A program made the position numbers and the translations under genes. From contig WAEK01000005.1 in NCBI GenBank assembly GCA_011634665.1, positions 736,001-800,000 of the forward strand: 64,000 bases of DNA, given 5' to 3'. The notes under the pieces were generated by a model, which searched no databases, was not told where the DNA came from, and saw only the letters and a list, made by a program, of their open reading frames with translations. Source of the DNA: Mortierella sp. BCC40632 (taxonomy: Eukaryota > Mortierellomycota > Mortierellomycetes > Mortierellales > Mortierellaceae). Positions 47,169-60,131 of the stretch are shown here, in pieces. The stretch's first letter is position 1, and every line of letters starts with the position of its first letter.

Positions 47169-50100
47169 CCTCTCTCTCCCTCTCTCTCTCGGTTTGACAT
47201 GACCGTAAAGCCCAGGACCCGAGTCGAACGTGCGAGCGAATGTTATGACTGCGCCTAGCTGCGACAACACCTGCTAGGGGAGGCGGAAGAGGAAAGAGAA
47301 GGGAAGAAGTAGAGGAGGAGGAAAGGAGAAAAGAGTGACTTTAGAAAACCACTTGGGGTCAGCTACCATGGGCGCAAACTCATTGTTTCTATTGATCAGG
47401 TTGACCATGCTACTCGAAGAGATGAAACTGTGCTAGCAAGTCCTCTCACCATTACCACACACAGACACACAAAAAAAACAAAGACCTCCAATCATGATCA
47501 CCATATTGACTTGAGGATCATTTGGGCGGACCAATCTTAGATGCCACTACAACCATGCACTTTGAATCGGTAAATGACTCCTTGATCATCCATGACCCGC
47601 CCAAGAGGTTGTTGCGCCCTGGTCTATCGGACTACATGTTGTTAGGGCGTCTCAGTTTGCCACAGATCAAAGATCAATTTTTCATCTTGCCCTTTATCCG
47701 ACTTGTAATTTTTTTTTTTTTTTTTTGTTCTTCTGCAGATCTCTTGCTTCCTTATCCAACGTTGATTTAATCCTGTCAACAAGTCAGCTTGAAATCAAAA
47801 GAGTGATCCGAGGTTTACTCCATGGGTTCTTTTTTTATTTTGGAGAAAAGAGAGAGAGAGAGGTTTAGTAGAAGCACCATGTTATCATCTCTCTCTTTTT
47901 TTTTTTTTTGTGTGAGGAATGTTTTCTGTAGGAAAACTCAATCGGGAACAAGTGAGCATCGGATGATGTTTACTACAAGTGTACAAATTGTATATATCAT
48001 TTTTCCGTCCTCGGTTTTTCTTTCTTACTTGGAAAAAAAGAGCGCCTACCTACGTAGTGCCTGCGCGTAAGAGGGAGTGGCTCTGCGATCTAATAGAAGT
48101 CTGACTGAGCCTCCTCTCAGTCGTTGTCCGTTGGAGAGCCCTTTCCTTTCTAGAAGTCTTTTGTCCCTTTAATAATAATAATAATAAAAAAAAAAAACGC
48201 TAGTAACGCGTCCTTTTTAGAAAAAAAAAAAAAAAACCGAGAGGAGGATCATTAACAAAGTTGAGCCACGAGTTAGTCAAATATTTGCCGGCGAGAGGAG
48301 GGGGAGAGGGTAGGGAACCACTTCTCGAGTCAAGAATGTCCTTTAACAAAGGCCGAACCGACTGTCATTCTCCCTGATCCATTTGATCTTTTTTTTTTTA
48401 CTTTCCTTTTCCTTTCCTTTCCTTCCTTTCCTGCCAAAAAGTCCTACCCGCGCCAGGAAATCCACTCCGCTCGGCGCAAACTCTCTTGCTATGCATTTGG
48501 CTTACGTTTTCGGGCATTCTTCACTCCAGAATGAGGCAACGGAGAGCATTTTTTTTTTTTTTTTTTTCAAAGGAATGCTTCTCTCCTTGAGAACAAGACA
48601 TCTTTGAATGTTTGTCTGTTGTCGTTATGTTGGTGGCAACCCGAGTAAACAGTCACAAAACAGGGCGAAGTGGAGAGATCGACGTTAAACCACTCTTGGA
48701 CAAAAGTCTTTTCACCTTATTGAATAGCGCTAGAAGAGCTTCTAGACAACTCGCTAGCTTTTCAGAATTATTACTCACACTCTGGGCTGGGTGAAGGGAA
48801 GGAGAAGATAAAAGTGCTGGTATCCTCTCATCCCTTTCTCCATCTCCTTATCTTTCATTTCGATATCGGAGGTAAATCTCCGTCCTCTCCTATCAACTTT
48901 CCAAAGTAGTCAAGTGGGGGAGAGGGACCTTGAGTCCCTCCTCCCCCTCCGACACGCGACTATGAAATGAGTATGTACATATTTTGCCTATTCTCTTTCC
49001 TTCTCGTTATAGACTAGGTCATCGCCGACCCCCGTGGGTGGGTGGAGTAGAAACATGTATCTGTGCCAGGGAACCCTGCGGACTATTCCTCTTTGAGCCA
49101 CACGATATTTGGGCGCGCGCGCAGCGGAAGGAGAGACTGAGTGGCAGCACGTTGTTTTGAGCGGAGATCGCCCGAGAGAAAGGGAGAGAGTTAGTAAGAG
49201 GGGTGTGTGTGAGTGAGAGGGAAAAGAGAAAGAGAAAGAGTCAGGGTACAGGTGGGTATGAGGGAGGGGGGGGCGACAGAGCGCCAGTTTCGGGAATTAC
49301 GTCGGTACTGACAATTTATCTCATCATTCTCGAGATGATCAAAAGGGCCGAACTACCTCCTCTCTTCAATGCCTTTGGTTGAGCTCGTTTCCATTCACCG
49401 CCGCCGCCGCTACTGATGCTGATGCCTGTCTGTTGCTGTTGCCAAGACCAGGTGCCCCCCTATTTGCTCAGTAGTCTGGGTCCAAAGAGAGAAAGGAGGA
49501 AGGGGTTCCCCCGTTCATATACTTGTGTCCTCAATTACAATAGCAAATAATAATAAAACTCTTTTTTGTTCTTCCTCCACGAAAGAATATAACGCCTGAT
49601 TCCTTCCACAAGGGTGCATGCTGCAAAAAAAAAAAAAAAAAAAAAAAAGTACCAAGGTATGTGTAAAAGGATATGCGTGTGCTTTTAGAGCAGGTCTGTG
49701 ATGAACGGCTCTCTCTATCTTTGAGCCCTTTCCCAAAAAAAAAAAAATTGTGAGAGAGAGGAGAAGGTCAAGAGGTTTTGTGGGCGATGACGGGCCTTGC
49801 AGAGATTAGTCAGGGTTTGGGTAGATGATCCGGAGACGAATCCAATGAGCGAAGCCAAAAAAACGCTTCTAGAGGCCTTTTCTTTCTAGAGTCGAGAGCA
49901 AGGGAAAAAGAGACACAAAAATAGAAGGCCGAAAAGTGAGGAGAAGACCTGAGGCTTTAGGATACTGACATGAGTAAAAGTGGTCTTGTGGCCTTTTGTT
50001 CTATGCAAGCAAGAGGGAAGGAGAGGCGCGTTGTCGGTTGTGGGCCAAAAAAAAAAAGTGGATGGCTCCGCCAAAGATGGGGGAGAGGGAGGGAATGAAT

Positions 50101-51122
50101 TGGATTAGACTAACTGGAAAAAATGTAAAAGAAAAGGTAATAACGGTCCTGACGAGCCCAATGCCCGAGAGGTTCTCTTTTAGTCTTCTCATCCAAATCA
50201 CGGGCTGAACAGACTAAACCAACATCTTGTCTACAAGGGTTGAGAGAGGAGGATAGGGGAAAACGGGAAATATCCAAGGGTTGGGGTAAAGAGAGCGAGT
50301 GGGTAGGGTTGTGTATTGTGCGTGTGTGTGTGTGTGTGTGTTTTTGGGCTGAAATCAAAAAGGAATAGGTGGTTTGGGACACAACGATACAATGGCGTGA
50401 GTACACTCTTTTTTATTCCTTGCCGCGCTTCTTCTTTTCTTCCTTCCTTCACGCACACACACCCCTTCTTTGTCGGGAGAACAACGAACAGAGCATGAGA
50501 TAAAAGTGAGAAAGAGCAAAGAGAGAGAGAGCAACGAGGGTGCGCGTTTGTGTGTTCATGGACCTTCATCATCTTTGTGCTCTATTTTCTTCATATTTCT
50601 CATTTCCCCAGCTCTCGTTTCGGAACACAACAAAAAAAAAAACCCGTAGGAAGAAAGAAGGAAGAACAGACCCAATCTTTTTTATTATTTTTTTTTTTCT
50701 AACTAATGCGCACAACTCCAAGCCCCGTCAGTACAGTATGTACAACGCCAAGACCTCTCTCTTTCTTGCTAAGCGGGCAAAGACCTTTTTGCTTTTTCTT
50801 ATTCTCCTCACCCCCTAATCGTTTCTCTCTCTCTCTCTTTCTCACTCCAGTGCAACGCTCAAAGCAATGGGCATGAGCACAACTTTTTTTTTTCTTTGGT
50901 GCCATGTCTCCAGCAAAAAAAAAAAAGGTAAAGAGCATGCAAACAAAGAGCCGTCTCTTCCTCACCAATACAATAATAGGGGTGGAGACAGCTGGGAGGT
51001 AGGGGGGTGGAGTGAGAGAGAGAAAGAGAAGGGAACGGAGAGATACAGAAAGGGACCAAGAATTAGGATTGAAAGAAGAAATAGAAGGGCTCGCTAGGTC
51101 AGCCTCGTCCGACAGTTTGTTC

Positions 51123-51222
51123 AGTCCGTCCGTCCGTCTGTCGGTCGTTCTGTTCGTTCTGTTCGTTCTGTTCGTTCTGTTGTTTCGTTTCGGTTCGTCT
51201 TTCGTTCGTTCGTTCGTTCGTT
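51123..51222. repeat. Nonamer TTCTGTTCG and (TTCG)n array
   Basis: (CCGT)n at 51127-51137 leads into about four copies of the 9-base unit, then TTCG tetramers (51200-51221). A GCGAT pentamer array lies 350 bases downstream (51562-51585). Confidence 0.85.
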
Positions 51223-53781
51223 GAATGAAAAGGGTTGCCGCAAAGTTACGCCACTCGTTCAACTCTATCATCGTGGCACATACCCATAACATAACATATA
51301 ATACGCACCAAAAAGAAAAGAAAAGCACAAATACATAACATTTTCAATGCAGTTTGTACACTAGTCATGGGACTACGGTCCCCTCCCCCTTCGCTTCCTC
51401 CTCCTCACCCACCCCCAACTCTCCCTTCTCCCCCTCGTCCTCTCCTCTGTTTGACAAAGCATTTCAAATCCTGTCCTGTCTGTCGGTTAATTGGTCCAGC
51501 AGGAGAGAGATTTCGATCGATGCGTTTTTTTTTTTTGGTAGGAGTTATTTAGCGCGAGTCGGTGCGATGCGATGCGATGCGATGCAAATCGCAGAGAGGA
51601 AGGGCGAGGAAAAAAAAATAGTAAGAGAGAGAGAGAGAGAGAGAGAGGGAGGGAGAGGGGGGAGAGGCTTCGCTTGAGCCCGTGTGTTCGAATGGTCGGC
51701 TTTTCGAAATTCGGCCATGTGCTGTTCAACAGGACAAAAAGAAATGGTCGGAGAGAGAGTGCGTGTGTGTGGAAAGGGAGCAAAACACACAACAACACAA
51801 CACAACACAACACACAACACAACACACACACACACACACATACAATACAGGGAAAGAGTAAGAAAGAAAGAGAAAGAGTTCGACCGTTGTACCTGAAATC
51901 GCTTACGCCCAATCAGCATCCAGGCTCAAGCTCAGAGACATAACAAGCACACACACACAACATCCAACACACACACCGAACCTCGCGATGTCATCGACCG
52001 CAGATTTTCGCTGACGGCAGCCGTCCTCATCCTCTCTCTTTATCTCTATCTCTCTCTCACCCCTTTGTGGCAAAGGAGAGAGAGGGGGCAAAAAAAAAAA
52101 AAAAAAAAAAAGGTCTTGTCGATAGGATAGACAAAATCTCAAGCCTTGTTGTGTGAGATGAGGTGCTAAGCATTATCATGTCTGCTTGGCTACTGTGTGT
52201 CCCAGTTATAGTTATAAGGATGGGCCCATGCATGATAGATAGACGAACAACTCATCGGATACTGGTATGCGGTGCATATGCGTCTTGTGTATTGGATTGG
52301 GGGAGGGAAGAGGAGACAAAGGATGAAGAAAGGAGAGAAAGCGAGAGAGAGAGAGATAGAGAGAGAAAGAGAGGGAGGGGAGACATAAGAAAATGGTGCC
52401 ATAGTCCCGTATTGCCCTCTGCAGTATTTTTTTTTTTTTTTTTTTTTTTCAATGCCGAACCACCTTATCCGTAGAGAAATTCCGTTCATCCATTGCTGTT
52501 GTCTAATGTTTCCCGCAGAGTTCCCCTGCTCAAGCTCATTATCCTTTTTGTTGCTGGATGGTTGGTTGCTCAGCTAGAAATGGTCCGCGCTAAGGCTTAC
52601 TCTATCTGAGTGTGTGATGTTATGTTGTGTGTGTGTGTATATGTGTGTATGTGTGTGTGTATAAGTGTGTGTGCAAGACGACTTGGCACGGCGGCAAAAG
52701 GCATGGCAGTAAACCTTCTCCCCTTTCAAAAAGTTGTCTCCGAATGCGGGTCACAAAGAAGACGAGACGAGACGAGACCAAAGGGCGAACGCGGGGGGGG
52801 GGGAGAGGAGAGAAGGTGGTGTGCTCTACCCAGCTCGTATTCTAGACTCTGTTGAATTGCTCCTATTGTTAGCTAGAGCGAAAAAAAAATGGTTTATTTT
52901 TCTTTTTTGCGCCCCGGCAGAGGGGTGATGGGTGGGTGGGTCATGCCATACTGGGGCGAGAGCGAGCCATTCGAGAGCCGGACTGGCCGGACGAACCTTG
53001 ATAAAAAGTCATGTCTTGAGCATCTGACAATGTTCGAGTGAGGTGAGGCAAGCAAGGACGAAAAAGGTTGACTGGGTTGCAGAAAGTCCCCTCTCCCTTA
53101 CACTCCATTGTGGTGTTGTTCCATGATAACTATCTAGGGCCGAGAGGAGATATTTTGTTGTTTTTTATTTTCGCTCACAAGAGTTCAGCCGCTCTTGGAC
53201 TTGCATCCCACAAGCTCAAGCTCCGAGATGGTTTCCTGTCCTTTGGAAAAGAGGAAAGAAAAAGAGTGTGTGTGTGTGAGAGGGGGAGCATGGGCAAAAG
53301 GCCCGCGCAGGTGGGTGGAAGCGCGGGTGGAAACTATAATGCGCATCGGAGCGGGCCACAAGGCAGAGCCATGGGACGAGAACAACTGGGCGAGAGAGGG
53401 CCCGAGAGGGCGCAAAGGAGAAAGGAGAGAGAAAGAAGAAAGAAAGAGAGAGAAAGAGAGAGAGAGGAGGTACAAGGATCGCGCTGTACCGGATAGCCTG
53501 CCCGTCGCCTGCAGTGTTGTGGTCGCGATGCGGGATGGGCAGGCAGCATTCCATCGGACAGACAAAAGACAAAGCGGCCGGCGGCCGGCGGGCCCAGGAT
53601 TTCGAACAACAGAGTGGAACAAAGGAGACAAGATGAACAAAGAAGGACCCCCGCTCCTTCAGTCCACCATCGCAGAAAGAGAGATGCAGTCTGAGCAACT
53701 GCAGCATTCGGCGGGACGGTGACCTTTTGACCTGGCCATGCCAATGTTCGTCATGGCTCAAGCCAGGGTCAAGGCATTTTT

Positions 53782-53785
53782 GTGC

Positions 53786-53816
<31 letters not shown>

Positions 53817-53851
53817 TGTGTGTTGTGTGTGTTGTGTGTGTTGTGTGTGAA
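53782..53851. repeat. (GT)n tract
   Basis: GT dinucleotides with TATG and TTGTGTGTG variants. Confidence 0.9.
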
Positions 53852-55586
53852 TGCGTAGGTGTGGCAGTCCAAGGGGATCATCTTAGCCTAGGGCGTTCGG
53901 GACAGACAGACATTAGGACCTTCAGACGCGCCTTCGCCTTCTCGGACTCCTCGGGCTTGCGCGACCGCACATGTCCTGCGAGGGTCAGGGCCTGGGTCTC
54001 TTTGCTCCTACTCTTTCTCTCCCTCTCTTTAGCCAAGACTAACAGAAGAAGGACTGCCCGAGCTTTTCAACCCCATGGCAGCTCTCCCACAAAGTGTGAA
54101 GGCGACCCACACACACACCCCACGATGGCACGATCACAGCCATCACAACAACAAACGACAACAGAGAGCTTTCTCTCTCTGCTCTTACTGTGCCCCCCTC
54201 TCCCCGCAGGTACCTTTTTCGCCATGCGGGTTAAAGAGCATATACGAAGGAGAGCAGTTCGTCTTTTCCTCCCCTCCCTCTCCCCCACCCCTTTTTTGTA
54301 TGCTGCACTCACACTGTTTATGACCATCTCGTTTCCTCCTCTTCCTGCTCCTTCTCGTTCTCTTTTTCTCTTTTTCTTTTTCTCTACAAAGGATGTGGGC
54401 CTGCATCACTCCAGCGTGCCGTGCGCCGGCCCTGAGCTTGTGTTCTGTCCATTGTTCTTCTCCCCCCCCCTTCCCTCACTCCCTGCCCGCCGAAAAAAAA
54501 TTTTTTTTCTTGTCTTTGTGTGTTCAATACTGGGCATAAAGGAAGGAGAAAGAGAAAGAAAGGAAAGCGATGAAAGGGCAGGGGGGCCAGAGGAGATGCA
54601 AAAGGCACCAAAGAACAGAGTAAAGAGGACATGGCGCGGAGCAAACAGATAGGCGTAGGGCTGGGGAAAGAGGAAGAGGAGAAGAATGAGTGTAAGAGGT
54701 ACGAGATTTACCAAGTGCAGTGCGGTGCAGGGTGCGATGCGGGCTGTTCTGTACCCTGGCTCAGCAGAACAGAGACGCCTCTTCACCCTTTCTTCCCCGT
54801 GGTCCATCCTGTCTAAAAATGATCCCAACGGACTTTGTTGGACCAACAGCGGGCGTGAACCATATTGGTGAAGGGCCCAAAAGGAAAAACAAGAGGGACC
54901 GGCGGAAGTGGCGGAGGAAAAACGAAGAGAGAGAGACCGGCTTCACATAATCCCTTTTTTTTTCCCTACCCACTCAACCTTTGGTCCTCACCGGGGGCAA
55001 AAAAAAAAAAATAAAATATAAAAAAAAAAAATACACATAAGGTGAACGGACAGGCAGGGACTGGGCGTGTTCTGTAATCGAATTACATATTACCCTTTCC
55101 CCCAACCTGTGACCAGTGGGGATGGAGTTAGGATGAACGAGGGAGCAGATGGATGGAGAAGGGGGTGGGGGAGATAGAGTAGAGGATGAGAAGACGGGGA
55201 TGGGAGTGGGGAGGCCGGCGACCTTGTCTCTCTCAGGCTGGTCCTTCTCATTGCTCCCGCCCCTTGGCCCAACTCTATCTCTTAAATGAAGTGAGCGTGC
55301 GTAGAGGACGCGGGCACTCGGCAGGCTAACAAAGATGGCCGATGGCCCAGTCTGGGCAAAAGGGACTGCGACAGGGTTTGGGCTAGACAGACGGGAGGGC
55401 AAACAGATAGACGGAGCAATGGGCGGCAATATATGCCGAAAAGCAGAAGGCGCATCGCTCATTCGAAAAAAAATTGAACGGTCTCTACCCGTGCTGGGTT
55501 CCTGCTGGTCCGGCGTCTCGCAACGAGCACCGGCGGAGAGAGCAAACAAGAAAACAAGGCAAGGCTAGGTGATCGAGCATGAGAAA

Positions 55587-55589
<3 letters not shown>

Positions 55590-55646
<57 letters not shown>
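55590..55646. repeat. (GA)n tract
   Basis: About 28 uninterrupted GA units. Confidence 0.92.
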
Positions 55647-55648
<2 letters not shown>

Positions 55649-57400
55649 GAAGGAGAACCTAAGACGGAGGAGGGGCCTGCCGGCGAGAAGGCAACTGGGC
55701 CGTCGCTCTCTGTTGTTAGGTCTGTAAAAAAAAAAAAAAAAACACTACACACCCTACTACGCACACAAATCGACACTCGAGCCATATACACGACTCAAAG
55801 GACTGAAAGGACTGCATCTCGCAGGAGCCTACCGTGCGTGATGTCTTTTTTTTTGGTTCCTCGCTCGCTCTTTTTCTAACTTGCACCTGCAGCGACAGTG
55901 GAGGGGGATAGAGGAGGAGAGGAGGAGGGAGATGTGGGCCCACACACCTAGACAGACACGCACATGGAGGAGTAGGGGCCTGGCTCAAGGCATGTAGCGA
56001 TGGTTTGATCTAGGCCCATATGCTGGGGCAGACAAGGCGAAGTTGCCAGGCGGGGGTGAACCCAGCCTACGCTTGACCCGTGTGTGTGTCGCGCAGTGTC
56101 TCTTATGGACAAAAAAGAACAGCGCCCATCCGCTGTGATTCGTCTGTTGGAATCTCACAGCCGCCAGGCAGTGCGGCAGGAGGCGCTTGGCCCAGCAGCG
56201 GAGGAACCGACCAGCAGGGCTTGGGATAGACGGGCTAGGTCAGGCCGACAGCGGAAAAAAAAAAAAAAAAAAATAGAGACTGCGAGCGAGCGCAAGGGCG
56301 CGGGGTGGAGTGTGTTGGGTGCCTGTGTCTGTGTGTCTGTGTGCGAGAGACGAACGGAGGAAATGGAAGAACTGGAAGGTTTTTTTTTCAGTTGCAACTC
56401 TACTCCACTGGGCGTATTCTTGCCCAGCACCCCTCGTGGCTGGTCGCTGGCGAGGAAAATGAGAAAGAGAGAGAGAGAGAAAGAGAGAAACTTTGGGCCA
56501 CGCTCCGGGGCCTTTGAGCAATCATGGCATATATTGACATATTTATGTCCTAATTGCCGCTTGCACCAGTACATCCGTGTCTGGGCTTGACTCTCAGTCC
56601 TTTTAGGTGGGCCTGTCGTCCTCGTCGTTCTCCCCCTATCGCGCCGCACAAGGTCAGCCGCGCGGGCGATGTCTGCGCCAGGAGAGGAAACGAGAACGGG
56701 AGGGGGTATGGAGTAGAGTAGAAATAGAATGCGAGGGAGAGGACGAACACGTCGGACGCGCCGGGCCAGAGAGGACGAGACGAGAGAGAAAGAGAAAGAG
56801 AAAGAGAGAGAGAGAGTGAGTGAGTGAGAGGCAACAGAGGCAAGAACACCACAGCAGCTCACCCCGTCTCACAGCAGAAGTAAAAGGCAGAGCAGGCAGA
56901 GCAGGCTAAGCAATGTCAAATGGGAAATAGCCTAGCACGCGCGTCTGTTGTATGGGAGTGGGTGTGTATATGTGCGATGTGTTGTGTGTATAAATATGCG
57001 TTGTGTGTGTGTTGTGTGTGCAGCGTCTGTGTATGTTGTGTTGTATTGCGTTGTCCTTGTGTATAGTACTTTCTTGGTTGGTTGCTGTCTGGAGAGCACA
57101 ATGGCTGAGGATCAGGGAGCTGAAAGAGCACTGAGAGGGATAGAATAAGATAGGAATAGGAATAAAGGTGGATTACAGCATGATCTGGGTTCGTTTGCCG
57201 TGTCAAAGATCGAGAACAAGAACAGGAACGAGGCGAGAACGAGACTGACAAGAACGATGAGAACGGGGATGGAGGCAGCAGTATAGGATGTGTGGCCATC
57301 ATCATAACCATTACCAAGAACGAGGCTGCCCCATTTTGTCCCGCCTACACTTGTCCGGTCTATCGGTCGTCATTGTCTGTCTGTTTTCTAGCTGGATGCT

Positions 57401-57532
<132 letters not shown>

Positions 57533-57967
57533 TGTGTGGCCCGCTGCAGGTGGCGGGTGGATGTCGATGGGCAGACCAGAACCGCGACGCATCTCTGTCC
57601 TTGTTCCCAAGGCGACAGCGACAAAGTCATCGTGGTCAGCAACCTGCTTGTGCAGCAGCATCGGCACCAACACCAGCATCAACACCAACAGGTAGGGCAT
57701 CAGCGTAGGCATAGTGGGGGTAGTTCACTAGCGTCAATTGCTATCCTATTATAGTGACAATAACAGATGCTTTTGTTGGTACGGGGCCCGTCCCCGGGTT
57801 GGATTGGGGGTCGTTAGGTGTAGAAAGGGTAATGGGGGATGAGATGAGGGAAGGAGCATTCTTGGACCCGTTCCCCCTTCCTTCTCCTTCTCCGTCGCTC
57901 GTTGTCCCCGCCATTCGCAGTAGTGGTCGTAGCGGACAGAAAGACAAGGATAGAGATAGGCTGAGGA

Positions 57968-57969
<2 letters not shown>

Positions 57970-58032
<63 letters not shown>
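57970..58032. repeat. (GA)n tract
   Basis: About 30 GA units, 720 bases before the cyclin 2 start. Confidence 0.92.
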
Positions 58033-58036
<4 letters not shown>

Positions 58037-58135
58037 GAGAGAACAGAGCCGCGGAGCAGGCTATTGTCTCGCATTCATTCTCTTTTCACTAGTGATGAGG
58101 CGCCTCTTAGTTCTTTCTTTCCGGGCACTGGCACT

Positions 58136-58163
58136 TTCTCTTTCTCTCTTCTCTCTCTCTCTT

Positions 58164-58196
<33 letters not shown>

Positions 58197-58445
58197 TCTC
58201 TCTCTTCTCCATAAAGAGAGAGAGAGAGAGATCCTTCTCTTCTTCAGAGAGAGAGAGAGAGTCATTCGGTCAGAGAGAGCCATCTTGTGAGAGAGAGAGA
58301 GAGATATTGAGAATGAGATTAATTGAGAGTGAGAGAGAGAAAGAGAGAGTTCTTTGGAGGTCCTGAGATCTCGAGAGAGAGAGAGAGAGAATTCAAGGCG
58401 ACGCGCATTGCGCACGCGCTTCTCTCTCTCTCTCTCTCTCTCTCT
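58136..58445. repeat. CT/GA inverted repeat ahead of cyclin 2
   Basis: A CT-rich arm (58136-58208) is followed by several GA-rich blocks (58215-58391), then a GC-rich spacer (58395-58419) containing near-palindromic GCGCATTGCGC, then a second CT arm (58420-58445). The GA block 58373-58391 can pair with the CT arm 58420-58445 across a 28-base loop. Confidence 0.8.
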
Positions 58446-58753
58446 TTTGTATTTCCTCGGCTCTTTGATTCAACTCACCGCCGGATCATCTGGATCGGCG
58501 GACCAACTTTTTCATCTCTATATTTTATCTTTTTCTTTCCTTTTCATCTTTTTTATTTTCACTTTTGAATTTCGATCTCTCATTTCCGCCCTGCCCTGCT
58601 GAATAAATAAAATAATCCGCTCCATCCATCATCCATCCGCTCTCTGATCAATTTGATTTTCCGTCATCGTGTTTCGACTCCCCCCCCCCCACCACGTGCA
58701 TGTTTCATTTTTCATTTTCCTTGCCATTATTTCCGCCTCTTGCTCTTATTCTC

Positions 58754-60052
58754 ATGTTGACCACCACCACCCAGCTCCTCGATCGAGCCGAGCCGTTGGC
58801 TGGATCCGAAAGCAAATCCCAAGCTCCACCGCCACCACCTTACCTTGCCACTCCCACAAGCTCCTACCCACCGATCCACGTCTCGGCTGCTCCCGCCGCC
58901 GCGCCTTCGCTTCTTCTGCCACCACAACCACAACAACAACAACAACAACAACAGCACCCACACCCACACTCGCACGCCCCTTCTCTCGTCATCAACACCA
59001 AGCTCGTCGCCCCTACCAATCCTGGCCCTGACTCGTCCTCTATGATCCCTTCCCCGTCCTCGGCACGGAAGCAACAACAGCAACAATCCATCTCTCAACT
59101 CTCGGATTTTGCCGCACACATGGTCTGCTATCTCCTCTATGGCCACCAGTCGCCTTCCTCAAGTCATTATTCTGGCTACGACTCGAGAGTTCCTTCAGGT
59201 CCATCCTCTCCACTGCCCAGCAGCAATAGCAGCAGCAGTAGCAGCAACAACAACAGCCATCACGGCAGCCACCACTCTTGCTCATGTCCTGGCTGTGTCG
59301 AGTCGAGCCACTATCACTCACACTCTCGGTCTGGTGCGTTGTCGTCCTCTGGATCCTCCTCGGCGACTTCTTCGTCTTCAGCCTATGCTTGGCCACCACA
59401 GCCTCAATCACAGCAGCAGCCCCTGAACTTGAACAGGCCGACGCACCGGAGGATCGTGTCCGAGTCAGACATTGTCCAGCCAAAGCCATTGTTCCGCAAG
59501 TTTTGCCTCGATGTTCTGAGTGCGACGTTGTTGTCACCAAGCGTCATCCTGCTCTCACTCAAATACATCCAAAAGCTGATGATCAACCTCAAGAACTCTA
59601 ACAAGATCGTCAATACCGGCGAAGGCGCCGAGTACCGATTCTTCACGGGTGCGCTGATCCTTGCCAACAAGTTTCTTGACGACAACACGTTCACCAACAA
59701 GACCTGGGCCGATATCACTGGCATGAAAATCAAGGATGTCAACCATCTTGAGCTCCAGTTCCTGCACGGTATCGACTTTCGCCTCTTCACCAGTCCTGCA
59801 GAGTACCAGGAGTGGCTCGCGGGTCTGACCCAGTTCACGAGCAAGTACATGCCCTCGCAGCACCATGTCGCCTACCATCACCAGGCTTCTGCCGCCCAGT
59901 CACCTATCTCGCCCATGGACTCTGGTGTCTCGAGACCAGACTCTCCTTCAGGATACTATGCTGGATCCTCGTCCTCTCAGTCGCTTCATGTGGCCTCGTC
60001 TATGACTGGACATGTCCATAGCAACAATGGAAGCAGTATTAGCAGTAGCAGC

Positions 60053-60131
<79 letters not shown>

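Noticed and set aside
47522..47770. 82-codon frame with non-repetitive N-terminal half
   Set aside because: It ends in a T run, has no recognised domain, and no exon could be attached on either side.
53738..54652. 304-codon open frame on the plus strand
   Set aside because: It begins in a GT microsatellite and continues through pyrimidine tracts, giving Val/Cys, Leu/Ser and Phe runs. A frame of similar length is open on the other strand.
54974..55549. 191-codon minus-strand frame
   Set aside because: Ser/Pro-rich product of G-rich plus-strand sequence ending in a poly-Phe run; no family landmark and no introns or neighbours to support it.
56155..56862. 235-codon minus-strand frame
   Set aside because: It is largely the translation of GA tracts as Leu/Ser/Phe; no recognisable motif.
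58700..58753. Upstream ATG of cyclin 2 giving a signal-peptide-like N-terminus
   Set aside because: Paralogue 1 starts at the position matching ATG 58754, and a secretion signal makes no sense for a cyclin.
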